Shown in pieces: positions 1 to 6,530 of a stretch of DNA of 64,000 nt. The stretch is from assembly GCF_000633395.1 (NCBI RefSeq), contig NZ_AYMU01000030.1, positions 59,882 through 123,881 on the forward strand, written 5' to 3'. A program made the position numbers and the translations under genes. How positions within the stretch are numbered: position 1 is the first letter of the stretch; each line of letters begins with the position of its first letter. Origin of the DNA: Pseudomonas sp. PH1b (GTDB lineage: Bacteria > Pseudomonadota > Gammaproteobacteria > Pseudomonadales > Pseudomonadaceae). The notes under the pieces were generated by a model that was given only the letters and a program-made list of their open reading frames with translations, ran no database searches and was not told the origin of the DNA.

Positions 1-246
1 GCGCACTTCGCCACCGAGGACGACTGCGTCGGCGTGCTGCTCGGCGGCCCTGCCCCCGACTTCCCGACCCGTCTGGAAGACATGCCGCTGTCCCCGGTCA
101 GCCTGGTGCCGCTGGTGCTGATTACCGCCGCCGAACTGGAGTTCGTGCGCCAGGGTGGCCGTGCCGCCCGGGAAGACCTGGTGAGCCGCCTGAACGCCGC
201 CGGCCTTGGCCATGTCGTCCGCCTGGAACGCGCCAGCGTCGTCTGA
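1..246 (+). CDS. suppressor of fused (SUFU) domain protein, C-terminal part
   Basis: The frame is open from base 1 and runs to a TGA at 244-246, so the start lies outside the window; 81 residues are visible. The tail has the layout of the bacterial suppressor-of-fused domain C-terminus: a PLSP segment, the run VPLVLITAAELEF, then a short helix and a closing VVRLERASVV strand. In bacteria these proteins often sit among polymorphic-toxin immunity genes, and the next gene here is also immunity-like. The assignment is from motif memory of a short fragment, so the family is probable and the role unknown. Confidence 0.6.
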   Translation, partial: AHFATEDDCVGVLLGGPAPDFPTRLEDMPLSPVSLVPLVLITAAELEFVRQGGRAAREDLVSRLNAAGLGHVVRLERASVV

Positions 247-290
247 CCCTGGCCCCGAGCGCCCCGCCCACCGGAAGAGTTCGTCACCCG

Positions 291-731
291 ATGCAAGAAC
301 ACGATGCCTATTATGCCTTCCACCTGTTCGCCGGCAGGTTTGCCGACGATCAGCAAGCCCAAGGGTTCGCCTTCGAGCAGTGGGAACCCGAGCCGGACGC
401 CAGCGCCAGCAACGCCGAGTACCAGGCCTGGGAAGAGCGCAACCCCAGTTGGCGCCTGGAGCAGGAGCTGGGCTTCTACATGGACTCTGACTTCATCGAG
501 CTGGTGTCCAGCCAGGACTGTCCGCAGTACCTGGAATCGCTGATCCGCGATGACGCGCAGAAGCAGCGGCTGCGCTCCCGGGTAGAGCCGGGCCACAGCC
601 ATTTCATCATCGTTGCCCAGCAGTCGATCTACGGCGACCGGCAATCGACGACGTCGGGAGCGCCTCAACGTCAGCCGTCCAGCACTGCCACCCTCGACTA
701 CCTGGGTGAGTTCAACGGATGCCCTGCATGA
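291..731 (+). CDS. Imm22-like (DUF4284) immunity family protein
   Basis: This is a 146-residue soluble acidic protein with no signal peptide or membrane segment. The N-terminus (YYAFHLFAGRF) and the central DSDFIELVSS plus the C-terminal YLGEF strand fit the Imm22/DUF4284 pattern, in which an early hydrophobic strand carrying a W/F-x-G is followed by an acidic linker and an F-[IE]-E-L motif. Imm22 proteins are known as antidotes to secreted polymorphic toxins; no cognate toxin is visible here. Its stop overlaps the start of the next gene by four bases (ATGA at 728-731), so the two are probably translated together. Family call is moderate; the specific target is unknown. Confidence 0.5.
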   Translation: MQEHDAYYAFHLFAGRFADDQQAQGFAFEQWEPEPDASASNAEYQAWEERNPSWRLEQELGFYMDSDFIELVSSQDCPQYLESLIRDDAQKQRLRSRVEPGHSHFIIVAQQSIYGDRQSTTSGAPQRQPSSTATLDYLGEFNGCPA

Positions 732-1603
732 ACAAAGCTATCGTCCTGCTGCTGGCCAGTACCTTACTCACAGGCTGTCAAAGCACTGCCGAGCGAGAAA
801 CGGAAAACAAGCTCGCCAGCCTGCGCTGCTGGCATTTTCGTGATCAGCAACCCATCACCCGGGAACAGATCAGCTATATCCGTGAACGCAGCGACAACGG
901 CGACCTGCTGTGCAAGACCATGCTCGGCGACCTCTACGAACGAGGCCACGGCGTGCCGCAAGACGTGAGCAAGGCCAAGCTCCTCTATCAAGCGGTAGCC
1001 GAGGTGAATCCCTCGGCCTACTACCAACTTGGTCGCCTGGAGGATGAAGGCATCGGCGCGCCCCCTGACTACGTCAAAGCCAGGGAATTTTACCAGCGTG
1101 CCGCGGCCCTGCCCGACAACTCGGCGAGCAAGAACCACCTGGCCAGGCTGATGGAGGACGGCAAGGGCGGACCAGAGGATCCTGAGGGCGCGTTGCGGCT
1201 GTATTTCAGCGCGCTCACCGTCAGTTGGGGTGACGCCTGGGAGGGGATCGGGCGGCTGCGCGCCAGGGGCCTGGTGCTGACGGCCGAACAGGAAAAACGC
1301 TACAACCAGGCCTGGGTCGCCAGCACCACGGCCAGGCTACGTAGCAAACTGCGCAGCGTACAACGGGGCTTGTCGAAGAATCTCGAGCCGGGCGCTGCGA
1401 AAAGGCCGGTCAAGTTCCAGCTTGAATATATCCCGGGCTCCAATGTGCCGACGATCTCGCTGCTGGAAGGGTCGGGCGACGACGCCATTGATCAGGCCGT
1501 GCTGCAGGCCATGAGCAGCTACCGCTTTTCCGGTGAGCCGATCCTGCCCGAGGGTCAGAAAAGCTGGAAGGTGAATTCCAGTCTCCATTTGAACGTGCCG
1601 TGA
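728..1603 (+). CDS. Sel1-repeat lipoprotein with TonB-C-like tail
   Basis: A 291-residue protein starting at the ATG that overlaps the upstream stop (ATGA); an ATG nine bases earlier is possible. Residues 1-17 form a lipoprotein signal ending in LLTGC, so Cys17 is the probable lipidation site. Residues about 50-180 hold three to four Sel1/TPR-like helical repeats (LGDLYERGHGV, LGRLEDEGIGA, LARLMEDGKGG). The last 70 residues (from RPVKFQLEYI to SSLHLNVP) resemble the TonB C-terminal fold, with the alternating DDAIDQAVLQAMSSYRF pattern. Sel1 proteins are scaffolds for protein contacts. The coupling to the Imm22-like gene suggests a shared envelope role, which is inference. Confidence 0.75.
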   Translation: MNKAIVLLLASTLLTGCQSTAERETENKLASLRCWHFRDQQPITREQISYIRERSDNGDLLCKTMLGDLYERGHGVPQDVSKAKLLYQAVAEVNPSAYYQLGRLEDEGIGAPPDYVKAREFYQRAAALPDNSASKNHLARLMEDGKGGPEDPEGALRLYFSALTVSWGDAWEGIGRLRARGLVLTAEQEKRYNQAWVASTTARLRSKLRSVQRGLSKNLEPGAAKRPVKFQLEYIPGSNVPTISLLEGSGDDAIDQAVLQAMSSYRFSGEPILPEGQKSWKVNSSLHLNVP

Positions 1604-1849
1604 TACGCCCCAGGGGTTGAGCGGTGGCGCAACGCAGATGCGGCGCTCTTTTATCGGTGGCCAGGGTGCACAAAACCTCGCAACGATTCCTCTGCCCCGC
1701 GCTAGATGCTAAAAAGACCCACGGATTTCCCCTGTCACCCTTGTCGTGCCCAGCCGTACCACGAGAATCGAAATGAACACCCAGTACAACAGCGGCGCAA
1801 CCGTGCGCCCTCTTCACCCTGCCCCCCATCAGCCAGCGGCGAGAGCAGC

Positions 1850-3562
1850 ATGATCGAAGTCACCGAAGTCTCCATCGCGCAATTGCGCGCCGCCCTTGAA
1901 TCCGGCCAGGCCACCGCCGTGGAACTGGTCCAGGCGTACCTGGCACGGATCGACGCCTATGACGGTCCGAACACCTCTACCGCCCTCAATGCGGTGGTGG
2001 TGCACAACCCCGATGCCCTCAGCGAGGCTCGTGCATCCGATGCCCGTCGCGCCCAGGGCCAGACCCTCGGACCGCTGGACGGCATTCCCTACACCGCCAA
2101 GGACAGCTACCTGGTCAAGGGCCTGACCGCCGCCTCCGGCAGCCCGGCCTTTGCCGACCTGGTGGCCTACCGCGACGCCTTCACCATCGAGCGCCTGCGG
2201 GCTGCCGGGGCCATCTGCCTGGGCAAGACCAACATGCCCCCCATGGCCAACGGCGGCATGCAGCGCGGGGTCTATGGCCGCGCCGAAAGCCCCTACAACG
2301 CGGGCTACCTCACCGCGCCTTTCGCCTCGGGCTCATCCAACGGTGCCGGTACTGCCACCGCCGCCAGCTTTGCCGCCTTCGGCCTGGCCGAGGAGACCTG
2401 GTCCAGCGGTCGCGGCCCGGCCTCGAACAATGGCCTGTGCGCCTACACCCCGTCCCGCGGGGTGATCTCGGTGCGCGGCAACTGGCCGCTGACCCCGACC
2501 ATGGACGTGGTAGTGCCCTTCGCCCGAACCATGGCCGACCTGCTGGAAGTGCTGGAGGTGGTGGTGGCCGAAGACCCGGACACCCGTGGCGACCTGTGGC
2601 GCTTGCAGCCCTGGGTGCCGATCCCCAGCGTGGCCTCGGTGCGCCCGGCGTCCTACCCGCAACTGGCGGCGGCCCCTGGCGCCCTCGCTGGCAAGCGCTT
2701 CGGCGTGCCGCGCATGTACATCAATGCCGACCCCGAGGCCGGCACCAGCGAAAAACCCGGCATCGGCGGCCCCACTGGCCAGCGCATCCACACCCGGCCT
2801 TCGGTGATCGCCCTCTGGGAGCAGGCGCGCAAGGCCCTGGAAGCAGCCGGCGCGCAGGTGCTGGAGGTGGATTTCCCCCTGGTGTCCAACTGCGAGGGCG
2901 ATCGCCCCGGTGCACCCACCGTGTACAACCGCGGGCTGGTCAGCAAGCAGTTCCTGCATGACGAGCTGTGGGAGCTGTCGGGGTGGGCCTTCGATGATTT
3001 CCTGCGGGCCAACGACGACCCCAAGCTCAATCGCCTGGCCGATGTCGACGGGCCGAAAATCTTCCCCCACGACCCCGGCACCCTGCCCAACCGTGAAGAC
3101 GACCTGGCCGCCGGCATGGATGAATACGTGAACATGGCCCAGCGCGGGCTCAAGACCTGGGACCAGATCGCCAGCCTGGCGGACGGCCTGCGCGGCCTGG
3201 AGCAGACCCGGCGCATCGACCTCGAAGAGTGGATGGACCGCCTCGGGCTGGACGCCGTGCTGTTTCCCACCGTGGCCGACGTCGGCCCGGCCGATGCCGA
3301 CATCAACCCCGCGTCGGCGGACATTGCCTGGAGCAACGGCGTATGGGTGGCCAACGGCAACCTCGCCATCCGCCACCTGGGGGTGCCGACCGTGACCGTG
3401 CCCATGGGGGTGATGGCGGACATCGGCATGCCGGTGGGGCTGACCTTCGCCGGCCGCGCCTATGACGATTCGAGCCTGCTGCGCCTGGCTTCGGCGTTCG
3501 AGGCCACCGGCAGCCAGCGCCTGATTCCACCGCGCACGCCGGCATTGCACCGCGGTCAGTGA
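1850..3562 (+). CDS. amidase signature family hydrolase
   Basis: A 570-residue cytoplasmic enzyme of the amidase-signature family, which hydrolyses carboxamides with a Ser-cisSer-Lys triad. The triad is visible: Lys84 in YTAKDSY, the cis-Ser in GSSNG (Ser162) and the nucleophile Ser186 in ETWSSGRGP, with the family spacing of 24 residues between the two serines. The open frame extends upstream to 1706, but the ATG at 1850 starts the conserved N-terminal helix (MIEVTEVSIAQLRAAL), so it is preferred. The nucleophile region departs from the usual GTDTGGSIR, so the substrate cannot be inferred from glutamyl-tRNA amidotransferase or fatty-acid amidases. No operon partner; the gap before it (1604-1849) shows nothing obvious. 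Confidence 0.9.
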   Translation: MIEVTEVSIAQLRAALESGQATAVELVQAYLARIDAYDGPNTSTALNAVVVHNPDALSEARASDARRAQGQTLGPLDGIPYTAKDSYLVKGLTAASGSPAFADLVAYRDAFTIERLRAAGAICLGKTNMPPMANGGMQRGVYGRAESPYNAGYLTAPFASGSSNGAGTATAASFAAFGLAEETWSSGRGPASNNGLCAYTPSRGVISVRGNWPLTPTMDVVVPFARTMADLLEVLEVVVAEDPDTRGDLWRLQPWVPIPSVASVRPASYPQLAAAPGALAGKRFGVPRMYINADPEAGTSEKPGIGGPTGQRIHTRPSVIALWEQARKALEAAGAQVLEVDFPLVSNCEGDRPGAPTVYNRGLVSKQFLHDELWELSGWAFDDFLRANDDPKLNRLADVDGPKIFPHDPGTLPNREDDLAAGMDEYVNMAQRGLKTWDQIASLADGLRGLEQTRRIDLEEWMDRLGLDAVLFPTVADVGPADADINPASADIAWSNGVWVANGNLAIRHLGVPTVTVPMGVMADIGMPVGLTFAGRAYDDSSLLRLASAFEATGSQRLIPPRTPALHRGQ

Positions 3563-3693
3563 CAAACCGGGACCGGGGCCGCAACGGCCCCGATTCACGC
3601 CGCGGGTAATCCACTTGGCAATTGACTTGCCTGCACCAGGCTCAGACAACTGATTGCAAAGGGCTAGCGCTGCGGTCCTCTAGTGAGATCGAC

Positions 3694-3699
3694 TATAAT
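3694..3699 (+). promoter_or_regulatory. -10 box of the yhfG-fic promoter
   Basis: A perfect TATAAT lies 29 bases before the yhfG start, in an otherwise GC-rich gap. The hexamer 17 bases upstream (TGCGGT, 3671-3676) is a poor -35, so the promoter may depend on the -10 or on a regulator. Confidence 0.5.
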
Positions 3700-3728
3700 T
3701 CGCCCACTCACGCCATTGAGACCTCCCC

Positions 3729-3899
3729 ATGGGAACCATCAGCCTAGAAGCCAAGAAGGCTTACGCCGCCAAGACCCGCAAATCCAACTATGCAGCCAGC
3801 CTGCGCCTGGAAGGCTTCAAGGTCTCTCCCGCAGACGCTGAGCGTGCCCTGCCTTCACGAGAGGAACTGTTGAAGGCCTTCGCCAAGTCCAAAGCCTGA
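3729..3899 (+). CDS. yhfG: YhfG-type antitoxin of Fic
   Basis: A 56-residue lysine-rich protein placed directly before fic; its TGA (3897-3899) shares one base with the fic ATG, so the two are translationally coupled. It contains SLRLEG (residues 24-29), which fits the [S/T]xxxE[G/N] inhibitory motif of class I Fic antitoxins, where the glutamate blocks ATP orientation in the Fic active site. YhfG proteins precede fic in enterobacteria and pseudomonads. It probably binds Fic and restrains AMP transfer, and may autoregulate the operon. The start is the only ATG that gives this product. Confidence 0.85.
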   Translation: MGTISLEAKKAYAAKTRKSNYAASLRLEGFKVSPADAERALPSREELLKAFAKSKA

Positions 3900-4498
3900 T
3901 GTCCGACAAATATGGAGTTGGCCAGGATCCCTACTGTTACCCCAACTCTGCTGTGCTGCGTAACAAACTCGGCATTCGCAACGATCTGAGCCTGAGCACC
4001 GCTGAACAAGTGTTCTCCTCCCTGGCTGCAGAAAGCCTCGAGTTCAGCCCTCCACCCTATGATCTGAACTATCTCAAGAGCATCCACCTGACTCTGTTCG
4101 CGGACCTGTATGACTGGGCCGGAGAACTTCGAACAGTGGGCATATCCAAGCAGGGCACACGCTTCTGCCAACCGGCCTACATGGAGAAAGAAGCCGGCAA
4201 GATCTTCAAGATCATGGCCGCGGCCAACTGGTTCGACGGCATGCAGCGTACAGAACTGATAGCCGCTGTTGCCCATGCCTATTCCGAACTCAATGTAGTG
4301 CATCCATTTCGCGACGGTAATGGCCGAGCACAACGCATCCTGTTCGAACACCTGATCATGAATGCCGGGTTTGAAATCAGCTGGTGGGGCATCGAAAGCG
4401 ATGAGTGGATCCTGGCCAATATCGCTGCCTACAACGGCCACCTGGAGCCTATGGAACAGGTCTTCCAGCGCTGCATCGGCCAGCCGATTCACGCCTGA
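3899..4498 (+). CDS. fic: Fic-domain AMP transferase (toxin)
   Basis: A 199-residue cytoplasmic Fic protein. The canonical active loop HPFRDGNGRAQR matches HxFx(D/E)GNGRxxR, with the catalytic His and the ATP-contacting Gly-Asn-Gly and Arg all present (residues about 139-150). Fic enzymes transfer AMP to hydroxyl side chains of target proteins; small housekeeping-type Fics of this class modify gyrase/topo IV or related targets and act as toxins when unopposed. No N-terminal inhibitory helix is evident; the SxxxEG motif is supplied by the upstream small gene, as in class I systems. All key residues are intact, so the toxin is probably functional. Confidence 0.92.
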   Translation: MSDKYGVGQDPYCYPNSAVLRNKLGIRNDLSLSTAEQVFSSLAAESLEFSPPPYDLNYLKSIHLTLFADLYDWAGELRTVGISKQGTRFCQPAYMEKEAGKIFKIMAAANWFDGMQRTELIAAVAHAYSELNVVHPFRDGNGRAQRILFEHLIMNAGFEISWWGIESDEWILANIAAYNGHLEPMEQVFQRCIGQPIHA

Positions 4499-4571
4499 TC
4501 CGAGCGTGTCAAAGGCGCCTCATGCAGGCTCCGGCCCCGGCTCTGCAAACCTCAGGCTTGACCTCACTCCC

Positions 4572-5120
4572 TCACTGCTCATCCTCTGGCCGCAATGGCG
4601 AGTGCTGCCAATCGAAGTGGGTGAGCAACTGCCGGCACAGGTCGTCCAGCTGCGGGTGATAGTGGTGGGTATGGGGCACGGGCAACTGCGGCTCGCCATG
4701 GCCGAAGCCCAGGGCGCGCAGGGCCGTGACGTAGTCTTCCACTGGCCCGTAGCCGTAGATCAGGTTGTGCCGATCCCAGACCACGGTGGCCTGCTGCTCG
4801 GGCGAGTGGACCCACAGGTCGAAACGGCTGTCGCCACAGAGCAGTGGCTTGAAGTCGTAGATGAAATCCTGAACGTCTTCACGCGATAGCTCCGGGCTCC
4901 AGTAGCGGCCGGCTTGCGATTCGTCCCGGGGCGTGTGCAGCACGAACAGCAGCACCAGCGGCTCGGTCAGGCAGCCCAGCAGGCTGAGCAGGACCTGCGG
5001 GTCCGAGCCTGGGGCGCCCGCCACCACGCGCTGCCCGTCGCCGACGGGAGCAACCACGAATACCGGCGGATAACTGTGCTCCACCCACTGGTTGTCTATC
5101 ATGTGCCCAAGTCTGTACAT
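4572..5120 (-). CDS. conserved protein of unknown function (intact copy)
   Basis: A 182-residue protein beginning MYRLGHMIDNQW, with no signal peptide; a hydrophobic stretch (LLSLLGCLTEPLVLLFVL) probably forms a buried strand-helix rather than a membrane span. The C-terminus has a striking HGEPQLPVPHTHHYHP segment rich in His. I do not recognise the family. A clearly related but disrupted copy lies at 8917-9359 on the same strand, with matching 5' leader, so the two arose by duplication. The frame is open slightly upstream to a TTG, but the ATG at 5120 is preferred because the two copies align from the VYRLG/MYRLG position. Confidence 0.75.
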   Translation of the reverse strand: MYRLGHMIDNQWVEHSYPPVFVVAPVGDGQRVVAGAPGSDPQVLLSLLGCLTEPLVLLFVLHTPRDESQAGRYWSPELSREDVQDFIYDFKPLLCGDSRFDLWVHSPEQQATVVWDRHNLIYGYGPVEDYVTALRALGFGHGEPQLPVPHTHHYHPQLDDLCRQLLTHFDWQHSPLRPEDEQ

Positions 5121-5128
5121 AGCCAGCC

Positions 5129-5143
5129 TGATCCTCCTGATCA
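5129..5143 (-). promoter_or_regulatory. hairpin containing the Shine-Dalgarno
   Basis: On the minus strand TGATC-AGGAG-GATCA can fold with the ribosome-binding AGGAG exposed in a five-base loop, 9-23 bases before the ATG at 5120. The same fifteen bases precede the paralogous pseudogene at 9366-9380. GGA presented in a hairpin loop is the core of Rsm/Csr-protein sites; the full CANGGANG consensus is not met, so regulation is inference. Confidence 0.4.
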
Positions 5144-5144
5144 A

Positions 5145-5633
5145 TTCCTAGGTTTAGCCAAAAAGGCCGCGCATTATGCCGTACCCGGCAGGGCCGCTCA
5201 CTGCCTGATTGACCCAACAGCGCGCTGCAGCACAGCCCGCCAAGGACATCCCCTGCGCGCTTCATACCCTGATTCGCGACGGCCCACCACTGCCCCCACA
5301 GCAATCCCAGCCACGGGTGCCCTGCTGGAGTTTCACCCAGACCCTGCGTTGCGCGGCGCCCCTGAACCTGGTGCGCGACAGCCTGCCGGGGCTGGATCAG
5401 CCGCTGCCCCAGTGGCCCTTCACCCTTGCGCCAGTTGCTGCGGTATCAGGCCGGAGAGTGACCAGGGCCAGGTCGAAACCCGGGCACTGGCGTGGCTAAC
5501 CATAGGGCACTGCCACAGGCACAGGAAAACTCACATGCCGGCAAGACTGACCGGGCGCCACGGATCCTGCCGTTTCCCACAGCGGCTGACGTACAATTCC
5601 CAGCCTTCAGGGACAGCCAACACCAGGACGACC
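5145..5633. other. 489-base gap with no supported gene
   Basis: Short open frames exist here (for example 5209-5499 on the plus strand), but they lack a convincing ribosome site, signal or family motif. No strong promoter, hairpin or repeat was recognised apart from the leader of the minus-strand gene at its left edge. Confidence 0.5.
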
Positions 5634-6131
5634 ATGACCACACACAGCATTACCCTTGCCAACGGCTGGACTGCAAAATTCACCGAGCAAGGCGAGTTCC
5701 GCATGGGCGCCGTCGGCTGGAACCTGCAGTTGCACGGCCCCGAGCAACAGGCCATCCGCTATTTCGAAAGCCAGATCGTGCTGGTCAACGACGAGGATGG
5801 CGTGCAGGCACGAAAAGCCATCAGCCTCTCCGAGGATGGGGTCTACGGTTACCTGGGCAGCGACATGAGCCATGGCTGGGTGATCGACTTCTCCCGCGGC
5901 ATGATCGCGCCCCACCGGGTGACGATTTCCCACTACCACCACGCCTATGACGAATACATCTCGCTGCTGGAGCAGCCGGCGTACAAACGGGTGCGGGAGT
6001 ACATCAGAGTCATCGGTCGGACTTACTACCTGACCTTCCCCCTGACCCGGGACGAGGACTTTCCCAAGGTCTGGGAGGAGTACCTGGTGATACGCCGGCG
6101 GCAGCTGGACGAGCTGTATTTTTGCAACTGA
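5634..6131 (+). CDS. conserved protein of unknown function
   Basis: A 165-residue protein starting MTTHSITLANGW. It is rich in aromatic and acidic residues, has no signal peptide or membrane segment, and ends in a Tyr/Trp-rich helix (VWEEYLVIRRRQLDELYF). The long open frame continues far upstream, but that part is a high-GC shadow; the ATG at 5634 follows a CAGGA ribosome-binding site at suitable distance. The size, composition and standing beside other orphan immunity-like genes would suit an immunity or effector-chaperone role, but no family is recognised. Confidence 0.7.
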   Translation: MTTHSITLANGWTAKFTEQGEFRMGAVGWNLQLHGPEQQAIRYFESQIVLVNDEDGVQARKAISLSEDGVYGYLGSDMSHGWVIDFSRGMIAPHRVTISHYHHAYDEYISLLEQPAYKRVREYIRVIGRTYYLTFPLTRDEDFPKVWEEYLVIRRRQLDELYFCN

Positions 6132-6282
6132 GCCTGGGCCGGGCGGCACAGTGCTGCACATGGGCCATTAGCACATTCGGGCTAATAGTGCCGGGGGCAG
6201 CCTGGGCCTATAGTCCGCAGCAGCCCCCCCCTTCAGGATGGCGCCTACAAGAACGTGCGGATTCATAACAAGGAGTTTTCCC

Positions 6283-6432
6283 ATGTCGCTGAAGAAAATC
6301 GTCTATGCCTCGGCCATCGCCCTGGCCCTCACCGCCTCCAACGCCCACGCCTTCGCCAACGACTGCGGCGACTCGCTGTGGAAGTTCAGCGCCCTCGAAG
6401 CGCTGACCTGCGTGTTCTCGGGCCAGTGGTAA
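6283..6432 (+). CDS. 49-residue secreted peptide precursor
   Basis: A tiny gene with a strong ribosome site (AAGGAG, 6270-6275, seven bases before ATG) and its own terminator. The product has a textbook Sec signal (MSLKKIVYASAIALALTASNAHA, about 23 residues, ending in AHA). The mature peptide is about 26 residues, FANDCGDSLWKF continuing to TCVFSGQW, with two cysteines 13 residues apart that could form one disulfide in the periplasm. A TATAGT at 6209-6214 may be the -10. It points toward a TonB-dependent receptor gene on the other strand. No family is recognised; a structural, signalling or metal-binding role are all open. Confidence 0.7.
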   Translation: MSLKKIVYASAIALALTASNAHAFANDCGDSLWKFSALEALTCVFSGQW

Positions 6433-6469
6433 ATCACTGCCACCTGGGCTGACACCGCCCGGCATCAAC

Positions 6470-6495
6470 AAAGTGCCCGCTGTTGCGGGCACTTT
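6470..6495. terminator. bidirectional rho-independent terminator
   Basis: A perfect eleven-base stem (AAAGTGCCCGC / GCGGGCACTTT) with a TGTT loop. It starts with AAA and ends with TTT, so it can stop transcription from both the peptide gene and the convergent receptor gene. Confidence 0.85.
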
Positions 6496-6530
6496 CATTT
6501 GCGGGTGTCGGCTCGCTCGCAGCCCTGCTC

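Noticed and set aside
5209..5499. Possible 96-codon gene in the gap after the unknown gene
   Set aside because: No ribosome site, no motif, and proline/arginine-rich composition typical of spurious frames.
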